Below, piece by piece: positions 34,041-41,060 of a stretch of 64,000 bases of DNA. Where the stretch lies: positions 1 through 64,000 of the forward strand of contig PSMW01000008.1 in the NCBI GenBank assembly GCA_040290295.1, in the 5' to 3' direction. Origin of the DNA: CAADGV01 sp040290295. GTDB lineage: Bacteria; Bacteroidota; Ignavibacteria; UBA10030; UBA6906. Both the position numbers and the translations under genes were made by a program. How positions within the stretch are numbered: the first letter of the stretch is position 1; the number at the start of each line of letters is the position of its first letter. The notes beneath the pieces are model-generated. The model searched no databases, had not been told where the DNA came from, and saw only the letters and a program-made list of their open reading frames with translations.

Positions 34041-34685
34041 ATGGCGCAAAAGCTCTACATCTCCAACAAAGATGAGTCTGCTCGGCTCTTCAAGAGCGAC
34101 TTTCTCGAAATGTTCTCGCACGTTCATCCAAGCGTGCCGCTGATTGTGTACGTTCCGGTGATGTCGTACTTCTTGTACAAGGCATATACGCTTCCCGAGC
34201 TGACAGGTGCAGCGATTGTGGGGCTGTTCTTAGCAGGAATGTTCTTCTGGACACTCACCGAATATCTGCTGCACCGGTTCGTGTTTCACTACGAGCCGAC
34301 GAGTGAGTGGGGGAAGTATCTCCACTTCATGATGCACGGCGTTCATCATGCCTATCCCAATGACTCGCTCCGGCTTGTTATGCCCCCTGTGGTGAGCGTC
34401 CCGTTGGCGATTCTGTTCTACTACCTTTTCGTCGCTGTGCTCGGCGCGGTCTTTACGGCGCCGTTCTTCGCGGGCTTCATTCTTGGCTATATGATTTACG
34501 ATACCTGGCACTACGCCTCGCACCATTTCTCGATGAAGTCTCCGCGTTGGTTGTGGCTGAAGCAGTATCACATGCTTCACCACTATCAAGACCCTAACAC
34601 GCGCTTCGGCGTCAGTTCGCCGCTGTGGGACTATGTTTTCGGCACAACGGCATCGAAGCCGTCGAAAGAACCTGTTCAGGCATAA
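34041..34685 (+). CDS. Fatty acid hydroxylase / sterol desaturase superfamily protein
   Basis: A 214-residue di-iron membrane enzyme. The His ligands are clear: HRFVFH near 81, HGVHH near 101, HYASHH near 159, and HMLHH near 180, between four hydrophobic helices. The order and spacing fit fatty acid 2-hydroxylase-like (FA2H) relatives that hydroxylate lipid acyl chains. ATG 34041 follows GAGG. It lies 170 bases after the polyferredoxin. Confidence 0.85.
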   Translation: MAQKLYISNKDESARLFKSDFLEMFSHVHPSVPLIVYVPVMSYFLYKAYTLPELTGAAIVGLFLAGMFFWTLTEYLLHRFVFHYEPTSEWGKYLHFMMHGVHHAYPNDSLRLVMPPVVSVPLAILFYYLFVAVLGAVFTAPFFAGFILGYMIYDTWHYASHHFSMKSPRWLWLKQYHMLHHYQDPNTRFGVSSPLWDYVFGTTASKPSKEPVQA

Positions 34686-34719
34686 CATCCGTCGTTCAAT
34701 TATTCATGGAGAATCGCTC

Positions 34720-35172
34720 ATGAAGAGTCTTGTCATCGCTCTCGTCACCCTGTTTCTCGTTGCTGGCGCTTCCGCCAAAGAATACGGAAAGAAATTGACG
34801 TTGAAGGAGAAAACAAAGATCTCCGACATTCTTGCCGATCCTGAACAATTCAACGGCAAGAAAGTTTTGGTGGAAGGAGCGATCGTGGACGTATGTTCGG
34901 AGCGCGGCTGCTGGATCAAATTGGCGAGCGATAAAGAGTTTGAAACCCTGCGCTTCAAGGTCGATGACGGCGTCATCGTTTTTCCCATGGATGCAAAGGG
35001 GAAGCAAGCGCTCGCCGAAGGCGTGGTCACGGTGCGCACGTACACCAAGGAAGAGCTGATCAAACAGGGGGAGAAGCATGCAAAGGAAGAGGGAAAGACA
35101 TTCGATCCTTCCACGGTGACGGGTCCGAAAACCGTCGTGCAGCTCAAAGGTGAAGGTGCAGTCATCCGATAG
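34720..35172 (+). CDS. DUF4920 domain protein, exported
   Basis: A 150-residue protein with a signal peptide (MKSLVIALVTLFLVAGASA) and the DUF4920 core: NGKKVLVEGAIVDVCSERGCWIKLA with its Cys pair, then DDGVIVFPMDAKGK. It resembles OB-fold periplasmic proteins; the function is not known. The start has GGAG 8 bases upstream. It is followed by a strong hairpin. Confidence 0.8.
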   Translation: MKSLVIALVTLFLVAGASAKEYGKKLTLKEKTKISDILADPEQFNGKKVLVEGAIVDVCSERGCWIKLASDKEFETLRFKVDDGVIVFPMDAKGKQALAEGVVTVRTYTKEELIKQGEKHAKEEGKTFDPSTVTGPKTVVQLKGEGAVIR

Positions 35173-35197
35173 ACACCTTTTCAGGTACGAACTTCAT

Positions 35198-35233
35198 GAA
35201 GCCGCAGTGTCGGTGGTTTGACGCTGCGGCTTC
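35198..35233 (+). terminator. Hairpin after the DUF4920 gene
   Basis: A 10-base-pair stem (gaagccgcag / ctgcggcttc) with a 16-base loop, 26 bases after the stop codon. It is GC-rich but followed by only a mixed T/G stretch. Confidence 0.5.
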
Positions 35234-35290
35234 TGTGTATGGCGGAGAAGAGATACTTGGAACAATCGGAACGCAGGTAGGAAACAGACG

Positions 35291-35854
35291 ATGGCACAAT
35301 TCAAATGGCGAAAGTGGAACAACATTCTTCACCGCGATATCGGCTACAGCGTCGTTGCGCTTACGCTCGTGTACGGCATTTCCGGGCTGGCAGTCAATCA
35401 TGTTGCGGACTGGAATCCCAACTACCGCATCGACAAACACATCGTCAGCGTCACGCCCATCACTGCGACAACGAAAGATGAGATGATCGCAGAAGCTCGG
35501 CGCCTGCTGAATCTCGACGCCGAACCGAACAACACGTTCCGTCCCGATCCGGAGACGCTTCAACTTTGCTACGACAAGAAAACCTACTCGATCGATCTTC
35601 CGACCGGAACGGTGCTCATTGAAGAGATCAAGCCGCGCCGCGTCCTGTACGAGTTGAATCAACTTCACCTTAACGCGCCGAAGAAGGTGTGGACCTACAT
35701 TGCAGACCTTTTCGCTCTTGCCCTTATCACCATGGCGCTTACCGGCTTGTTCATGCTGAAGGGTCCCACTGGGCTTACAGGGAGGGGGAAATGGTTTGTC
35801 GGTGCCGGTACACTCGTGCCTGTGATGTACTGGCTGTATTACGTTTATTTCTAA
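35291..35854 (+). CDS. PepSY-associated membrane-helix protein
   Basis: A 187-residue protein with one helix near the N-terminus (about 17-40, followed by NHVADWNPNY), a soluble middle with PepSY-like strands (TYSIDLPTGTVLIEEI), and two C-terminal helices (about 140-155 and 168-187). The LYELNQLHLNAPKKVWTYIADLFALALI segment is typical of this family, whose members are linked to iron or redox functions in membranes. The start has a purine-rich site (GTAGGAAA). It is probably co-regulated with the DUF4920 protein only loosely, because of the hairpin between them. Confidence 0.75.
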   Translation: MAQFKWRKWNNILHRDIGYSVVALTLVYGISGLAVNHVADWNPNYRIDKHIVSVTPITATTKDEMIAEARRLLNLDAEPNNTFRPDPETLQLCYDKKTYSIDLPTGTVLIEEIKPRRVLYELNQLHLNAPKKVWTYIADLFALALITMALTGLFMLKGPTGLTGRGKWFVGAGTLVPVMYWLYYVYF

Positions 35855-35999
35855 TCGATCCCACCGCAACGCTTCATACGATCCATCGTATCTCACGAGG
35901 GGTTCCCCTTCCGTCGTGTCAACGCATCACCGATGGGTGCATGTCAACCGATCGGCATTGTTGCGCGTCTAACAAGTGAATCTGAAATCCGGAAAGGAC

Positions 36000-36665
36000 A
36001 TGTCGAAAGCCGGCGATTCTGCTGCACCGCCCCCTGACGTGCTCACGGCGAAATGCTTGGACGAGCCAGGGCAAGATGAGCGCAGCATCATCCAACGGGC
36101 GAAAGAAGGCGATCGCTGTGCATTCCGCCTCCTGGTGGAGCGGTACAGCCGGCAAGCCTATATAAATAACATTGCCTATCGCTTCGTGGGCGATCACGAC
36201 AGCGCGGCGGATATTGCCCAAGAGGCATTTCTCAAGGTCCATGAGGCACTGTCGAGTTTTCGTGGCGATGCGTCGTTGGGAACGTGGCTCTATCGCATCG
36301 TCGTGAAGAAGGCGTTGACACGAAAGCGTCGCGTTCATGATCATGAACGAATGACCGTGAGCATACAGGAGTTCTCCAACGTGACTGCAGCAGAATCGAC
36401 CGACGAGCTGGTGGAGCGCGAACGCCAACGTCATATCGAGCGGGCGCTGCGCGAGCTGCCGACGCTGCAGCGCGCCGTTGTCACCCTCCGTCATCTCGAA
36501 GGACTTTCGACGAAGCAAGTGAGCGAGATCTTCAAGTGTTCGGAGGGCACGGTGAAGACGCATTTGTTTCGCGGCTTGAAGCATCTGCGGCGGAAGCTCG
36601 AGTTTTTGAAAGAGGGAGGATCATGTCTCACGCAATCGTTCGCTGGTTGTTGTACGATGTTGTGA
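36000..36665 (+). CDS. ECF-type RNA polymerase sigma factor
   Basis: A 221-residue sigma-70 family protein without region 1. Region 2 (about 50-115) contains DHDSAADIAQEAFLKVHEALSSF and LGTWLYRIV; region 4 (about 150-200) contains ALRELPTLQRAVVTLRHLEGLS and the helix-turn-helix GTVKTHLFRGLKHLRRKL. ATG 36000 follows GGAAAGG. It overlaps the anti-sigma gene by 43 bases, the usual sign of a regulated pair. Confidence 0.9.
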   Translation: MSKAGDSAAPPPDVLTAKCLDEPGQDERSIIQRAKEGDRCAFRLLVERYSRQAYINNIAYRFVGDHDSAADIAQEAFLKVHEALSSFRGDASLGTWLYRIVVKKALTRKRRVHDHERMTVSIQEFSNVTAAESTDELVERERQRHIERALRELPTLQRAVVTLRHLEGLSTKQVSEIFKCSEGTVKTHLFRGLKHLRRKLEFLKEGGSCLTQSFAGCCTML

Positions 36666-36847
36666 AGAAGAAACTGGACGAGAAAGTGCGTCGCGAGGTC
36701 GAACGCCATCTTCGTACATGCGCTTCGTGCAGCAAGGAGCTCCGTGAGTTGGAAAAACCCTTGGCGGAGCTGTCCACGCTGCCGCGGCCCTCTGCCTTTC
36801 GCGATGAAGTCTTTTGGCGAGCGTTTGTTGCATCGATCGAACGCTAG
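36623..36847 (+). CDS. Short anti-sigma factor with zinc-finger motif
   Basis: A 74-residue protein, MSHAIVRWLLYD..., with the HLRTCASC motif of zf-HC2 anti-sigma factors near residue 28-36, preceded by GGGAGG. It stops at TAG (36845-36847) after FWRAFVASIER. The reading frame stays open after the stop and encodes HEAT-like repeats, so the original protein was probably a longer anti-sigma with a HEAT domain. It lacks a membrane segment. Confidence 0.72.
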   Translation: MSHAIVRWLLYDVVKKKLDEKVRREVERHLRTCASCSKELRELEKPLAELSTLPRPSAFRDEVFWRAFVASIER

Positions 36848-37036
36848 GCAACACAGCCCGCGCCGACGCTGTATGCCATCGCAGAGATCGGCAACGAGAA
36901 GGCGGTGGACTTTCTTGCTTCCGTTGCAAGAACCCACGAGCGCGTCGAACTCCGCAGCGATGCTGTTTATTATCTTGGAAGCATCGGCAGCGAAAAATCT
37001 CGCGCCGCTCTGCTACGTATCTTGAAAGGAAAGTAG
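36848..37036 (+). pseudogene. HEAT-repeat remnant after the anti-sigma gene
   Basis: Directly in frame after the TAG, 62 codons read TLYAIAEIGNEKAVDFLASVARTHE and LRSDAVYYLGSIGSEKSRAALLRILKGK, then a stop. These are about two HEAT repeats with no start codon or ribosome site. A deletion that joined the zinc-finger part to the last repeats would explain it. Confidence 0.55.
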
Positions 37037-37083
37037 TGGGCAATTCCATGTTGTAGTCATGAATAATGTGAGAGGAGGTTCGT

Positions 37084-38325
37084 ATGAAAGCGCTTTGGAT
37101 CGCAGCTTGCTGCTTGCCACTTCTGTTTGGCACGACGTCCTGTGGCAACGTGCCGCATGACGTCGGACTTCACGCCTCCAACGTGGTTGTGGTTGTACCA
37201 GAGGATCGCGGATGGTTGGGCGTTGCTGTGCAGGATGTGACGCCTCGTCTGGCACGCAAAAAAGACTTGAAGGTCGAAGAGGGAGCCTCTGTCACGCGCG
37301 TCGAGGAGGACAGTCCTGCAGAAGATGCCGGCATCCGTGAAGGCGATGTGATAATCGAATTCGACGGCAAGCACATTCGCGACAGCGATGCGCTGATCGA
37401 CGCTGTGCGCGCGACCAAGCCGGGAACGGATGTCTCGATCATCGTCGTGCGCGGGGATGAACGAACGACCGTGCACGCCACCATCGAGCGCCGACCGAAA
37501 CTCTCTGGCACGTTCTCGTTTCGCATACCGCCAATGCCGCCAATTCCACACATCCGCGTGTATCGCTCAGCGTCACTGTACGGCCTTGAAGTCGAGACGT
37601 TGACCAAGCAACTCGCCGACTACTTCGGTGCGCCGAATCGGCGAGGGGTGTTGGTCAAAAGTGTGCGGCGCGGCAGCGATGCCGAACGTGCAGGCTTCAA
37701 AGCGGGCGACGTGATTCTCAGTGTCGGCAAGGAAACCATAGCCGATGTGAACGACCTGCTCGACGCTTTGGATGAGTACGACAGCGGCGAATCCGTCAAC
37801 GTCGAAATCCTCCGCAAGGGGGTTCGAGAACAATTGAGGTTGACGATAAAACAACGGCGCGAGATGAGCCTGCTCGACGAAGAGGATGAGGTGATCATCG
37901 ACCTGTGCGAACCGGAGAGCCTCGGGCGCTGGCAAACGAAGCTTGAACACCTGAAGGAGCGATGGCATGAGTTGAAACATCACTTTCAGGATCGGATGGA
38001 GGACTTGCAACAGCGTTTGAAGCGTTCGGCCGAACACATGCGGATCGGCTTGCCTGTCTCAACGTATTCCCTTTCTGCTTTTCGAACCGGTGCGTCTCTC
38101 ACTGAGGAAGAGACGAATCGGTTCGATTTGCTTCTATTGGGTCATGGCAGATCGAGAGGCGGTGACCTCGGCGTGAAGGAAAATTCATACCGATCATCCC
38201 ACCGCATATCGCATTGCGTTTGCGCGCAGCATCGGACGTATGCGCCACCGCGACTTTCCCTCGCTCCTCGTACGCACCTGTGGCTTACAGCAGGGATCGA
38301 AGACGCTCGAAGCTGGGTGCGGTAG
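37084..38325 (+). CDS. PDZ-domain lipoprotein
   Basis: Starts with AGGAGG 5 bases before the ATG. A lipoprotein signal (MKALWIAACCLPLLFGTTSC, lipid on Cys20) is followed by two PDZ domains: GWLGVAVQDV...AEDAGIREGDVIIEFDGKHI at about 39-135, and about 160-260 with GVLVKSVRRGSDAERAGFKAGDVILSVG. No protease domain is present. An acidic coiled stretch (about 270-325) follows. The last 60 residues overlap the next gene in a different frame and do not look natural, so the true C-terminus was probably near residue 320-340. It may work with the sigma/anti-sigma pair in envelope stress sensing. Confidence 0.78.
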   Translation: MKALWIAACCLPLLFGTTSCGNVPHDVGLHASNVVVVVPEDRGWLGVAVQDVTPRLARKKDLKVEEGASVTRVEEDSPAEDAGIREGDVIIEFDGKHIRDSDALIDAVRATKPGTDVSIIVVRGDERTTVHATIERRPKLSGTFSFRIPPMPPIPHIRVYRSASLYGLEVETLTKQLADYFGAPNRRGVLVKSVRRGSDAERAGFKAGDVILSVGKETIADVNDLLDALDEYDSGESVNVEILRKGVREQLRLTIKQRREMSLLDEEDEVIIDLCEPESLGRWQTKLEHLKERWHELKHHFQDRMEDLQQRLKRSAEHMRIGLPVSTYSLSAFRTGASLTEEETNRFDLLLLGHGRSRGGDLGVKENSYRSSHRISHCVCAQHRTYAPPRLSLAPRTHLWLTAGIEDARSWVR

Positions 38326-38929
38326 TGGACGCGAGAGTTTGTTTTTCACGACCATAGGTCTCTGCTGCACCGCGGTGGACATCAGCGAGATACCGCTTCG
38401 CGCGCAGCAACATGCGTACGCGCGAGTTGCTTCTGTACACCACCGCGAGCGATCGCGGCTTTTTCCCGTCATGGGCGATATCTTTACATTGCCCTTCGCG
38501 GATGGGACGTTCGACTTGGTGTTCAACAGCGGCGTACTCGAACACTACGACCGCACGACACGAAGGGCGCTTCTCGGCGAATTGGTTCGAGTGACACGGC
38601 GCGGCGGGTTCGTCGCCGTAGCGATCCCCAACAAGCGACACCTCCTTTCGCTTTGGTGGGATCGGCTGATCGAACGGTGGACCGACTTCCCGCAATATCG
38701 CATCCCTGAGCAAGACATCGAAGATGCGCTCAGGAGCGAGATGCTCGAGTTGGGCCACGATGTGGTGCTGCACGACTGGATTGATTGCTACGACACGCTG
38801 AGTCATTTCCCGAACTGGCTTCCCTTGCGGTTCGCGGCTTTTGCTGCAACAGTAGCCTTGCCACGACCGCCAAGATTCTTGCGGAGGAAGATCGGCACGC
38901 GAACCCTTCTCATCATGAAAAAGTTATGA
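38240..38929 (+). CDS. Class I SAM-dependent methyltransferase, 5' end broken by TGA
   Basis: The SAM-binding loop LEAGCGSGRESLFF, the acidic strand VDIS, and FNSGVLEHYDRTTRR (motif II/III) identify a class I methyltransferase; the substrate is unknown. The frame is protein-like well upstream of ATG 38240 (KIHTDHPTAYRIAFARSIGRM) and reaches an ATG at 38144 (MADREAVTSA), but TGA at 38174-38176 lies between. TGG (Trp) to TGA is the simplest explanation. With the ATG at 38240 the product is 229 residues and lacks only the N-terminal helix, so it might still fold. Confidence 0.75.
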   Translation: MRHRDFPSLLVRTCGLQQGSKTLEAGCGSGRESLFFTTIGLCCTAVDISEIPLRAQQHAYARVASVHHRERSRLFPVMGDIFTLPFADGTFDLVFNSGVLEHYDRTTRRALLGELVRVTRRGGFVAVAIPNKRHLLSLWWDRLIERWTDFPQYRIPEQDIEDALRSEMLELGHDVVLHDWIDCYDTLSHFPNWLPLRFAAFAATVALPRPPRFLRRKIGTRTLLIMKKL

Positions 38930-38983
38930 GAATGGGAAGGGAGAATGCTGGCTCCCGCCTCACGAAGCTCAGTATGGTTTTGT

Positions 38984-39403
38984 ATGAATGAACCGTTTCG
39001 CATACTAGATCATCCGGCCGATCTCGGCGTCGAAGCCAACGGCTCGACGCTCGCCGAAGCATTCCAACACGCAGCAAAGGGGCTCATGACAGTCATCCTC
39101 GATCTCGACTCGGTAGCGTGTCGAGAGGCGAGAGAGGTTGTGCTACGCGCATCGGATCGCGAACAACTGCTGGTGAAATGGTTGTCGGAGATTCTGTATC
39201 TTTATGACGGCGGAGGTTTTGTGGGGAAGGAATTTACGATCACCCAGTTGAGCGATACCGCGCTCCAAGCGCAGGTGCACGGTGAGCGTTTTGACGCCGC
39301 AAAGCATCGCACGCGGTTGGATGTGAAGGCGATAACGTATCATCAACTCGCCGTGACGCTCCATAAACAAGGTGCCACGGTGAGGGTGTATCTCGATATG
39401 TAG
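38984..39403 (+). CDS. Archease (RtcB activator)
   Basis: A 139-residue protein with the archease pattern: FRILDHPADLGVEANGSTLAEAFQHAAKGL, a middle with REQLLVKWLSEILYLYD, and RLDVKAITYHQLAVT with its conserved Asp and Tyr-His. Archease helps RtcB through multiple ligation turnovers by aiding guanylylation. It lies 66 bases before rtcB, its expected partner. Confidence 0.9.
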   Translation: MNEPFRILDHPADLGVEANGSTLAEAFQHAAKGLMTVILDLDSVACREAREVVLRASDREQLLVKWLSEILYLYDGGGFVGKEFTITQLSDTALQAQVHGERFDAAKHRTRLDVKAITYHQLAVTLHKQGATVRVYLDM

Positions 39404-39469
39404 TTGTCTCTGGGTATCGGACTCAGTTGGTCTTTCCATAGATGACTGCATCATGATGATGGTAAAGCT

Positions 39470-40894
39470 ATGCTGAAGAAACTCGACAGCTTTCGGTATC
39501 TCATTCCGATCTCGTACAAGAAAGGGATGCGCATTGAAGGACTGATCTATGCCGACGATGAGTTGATTCAACAGATCGAAAAGGATCAGACAAAAGAGCA
39601 GGTTGCCAACGTTGCGACGCTTCCCGGACTTGTCGGCCGGTCGCTGGCGATGCCCGACGCGCATCAAGGGTACGGCTTCTGCATCGGTGGAGTGGCGGCC
39701 GCCGACCTGCAGGAGGGTGTGGTGTCTGCGGGGGGGGTCGGGTTCGATATCAACTGTGGTGTGCGCTTGCTCGCCTCTCCGCTCGAAGAGAAGGACATGC
39801 AGGGGAAGATCGAACCGTTGTTGAATCAGCTCTTTCGGGATATTCCTTGCGGCACAGGGCGGAAGGGATTGCTGGATGTAACGAAGAACGAGTTGGACAA
39901 CGTTCTGCGCGAAGGCGCACAGTGGGCGGTTGCTCACGGCTATGGTCACGACGAGGACCTTGCGCGCATCGAGGAGTATGGCACGATTCCCGATGCCGAT
40001 CCTGCATTGGTCAGCAGCAAGGCGAAAGATCGCGGGCATCATCAACTCGGTACGCTCGGTTCGGGAAATCATTTCCTCGAAATCCAAAGAGTCGCCGTCG
40101 TCTACGACGAGGATGTCGCGCACCGCTTCGGTGTGCACAAGGGACAGATCGTCGTGCTCATTCACAGTGGTTCACGCGGTCTCGGCCATCAGGTGTGCAC
40201 CGACTATCTCGACATCATGTATGAAGGAATGAAGAAGTACGGCATCTCCGTTGTCGATCGCCAGCTCGCTTGCGTGCCGATTCAATCGGAAGAGGGGCAG
40301 AACTATGTGAAGGCGATGGCAGCAGCGGCGAACTTCGCGTTCTGCAACCGTCAGATGATGACGCACTGGGTGCGCGAGGCGTTCGAACGCGTTGTGGGTA
40401 CGCGAGACGTGCGCATTGTGTACGACGTGTGCCACAACATCGCCAAGCGGGAAGAGCACGAGGTCGATGGCAGTCGCAGAACGGTTCTGGTGCATCGCAA
40501 AGGAGCCACGCGAGCGCTGCCGAAAGGACATCCGCTCTTGCCGAGAGAGTTGCAGGATGTCGGGCAGCCTGTGTTGATTCCCGGCAGTATGGGGACGGCA
40601 TCGTACATCCTTGTCGGCACCGAGCAGGCGATGAAAGAAACCTTCGGTTCGTCTTGCCACGGCGCGGGCAGAGCGAAGAGTCGCACACAAGCCAAGAAAG
40701 AAACGACCGCCGAACAACTTCTCCGTGACCTCAAGAGCAAGGGCATCTTCGTTCGCGGCGAAACCAAATCGGGATTGACAGAAGAAAAGCCAGACGCATA
40801 CAAAGACGTGAGTCGCGTGGTGGATGTTGTTCACGGTGCCGGCATTGCACGGAAAGTGGCGAAACTCGTTCCGCTTGCTGTGATGAAGGGATGA
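39470..40894 (+). CDS. rtcB: RNA-splicing ligase RtcB
   Basis: Joins RNA 3'-phosphate or 2',3'-cyclic phosphate ends to 5'-OH ends using GTP and Mn2+. The 474-residue protein has GVGFDINCGVRL (metal-binding Asp and Cys), GTLGSGNHFLEI, HSGSRGLGHQ, and the guanylylated His in SSCHGAGRAKSR. This is the long form used together with archease. Targets may be damaged tRNA or rRNA; no RtcA or RtcR is nearby. Confidence 0.95.
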   Translation: MLKKLDSFRYLIPISYKKGMRIEGLIYADDELIQQIEKDQTKEQVANVATLPGLVGRSLAMPDAHQGYGFCIGGVAAADLQEGVVSAGGVGFDINCGVRLLASPLEEKDMQGKIEPLLNQLFRDIPCGTGRKGLLDVTKNELDNVLREGAQWAVAHGYGHDEDLARIEEYGTIPDADPALVSSKAKDRGHHQLGTLGSGNHFLEIQRVAVVYDEDVAHRFGVHKGQIVVLIHSGSRGLGHQVCTDYLDIMYEGMKKYGISVVDRQLACVPIQSEEGQNYVKAMAAAANFAFCNRQMMTHWVREAFERVVGTRDVRIVYDVCHNIAKREEHEVDGSRRTVLVHRKGATRALPKGHPLLPRELQDVGQPVLIPGSMGTASYILVGTEQAMKETFGSSCHGAGRAKSRTQAKKETTAEQLLRDLKSKGIFVRGETKSGLTEEKPDAYKDVSRVVDVVHGAGIARKVAKLVPLAVMKG

Positions 40895-41060
40895 GCACCA
40901 CACTGTTCGAGCGGCAGGCACTACAGACTGTTTGCTCGCTCAGATGAATCTCCGTATATTCTACAAGTTTTTTGATGCACAAGAGCCGGCGAAAGTTCTG
41001 CGCAACCCCCCAGAACGCAATGTTTCCGGCAGTGCGAAAGACATCCTCGATTCTCAAGCA

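Noticed and set aside
38174..38176. TGA read as Trp or selenocysteine in the methyltransferase
   Set aside because: Many genes in the window use TGA as a true stop and TGG for Trp, so the code is standard; no selenocysteine-type hairpin is evident and the residue is not at an active site.
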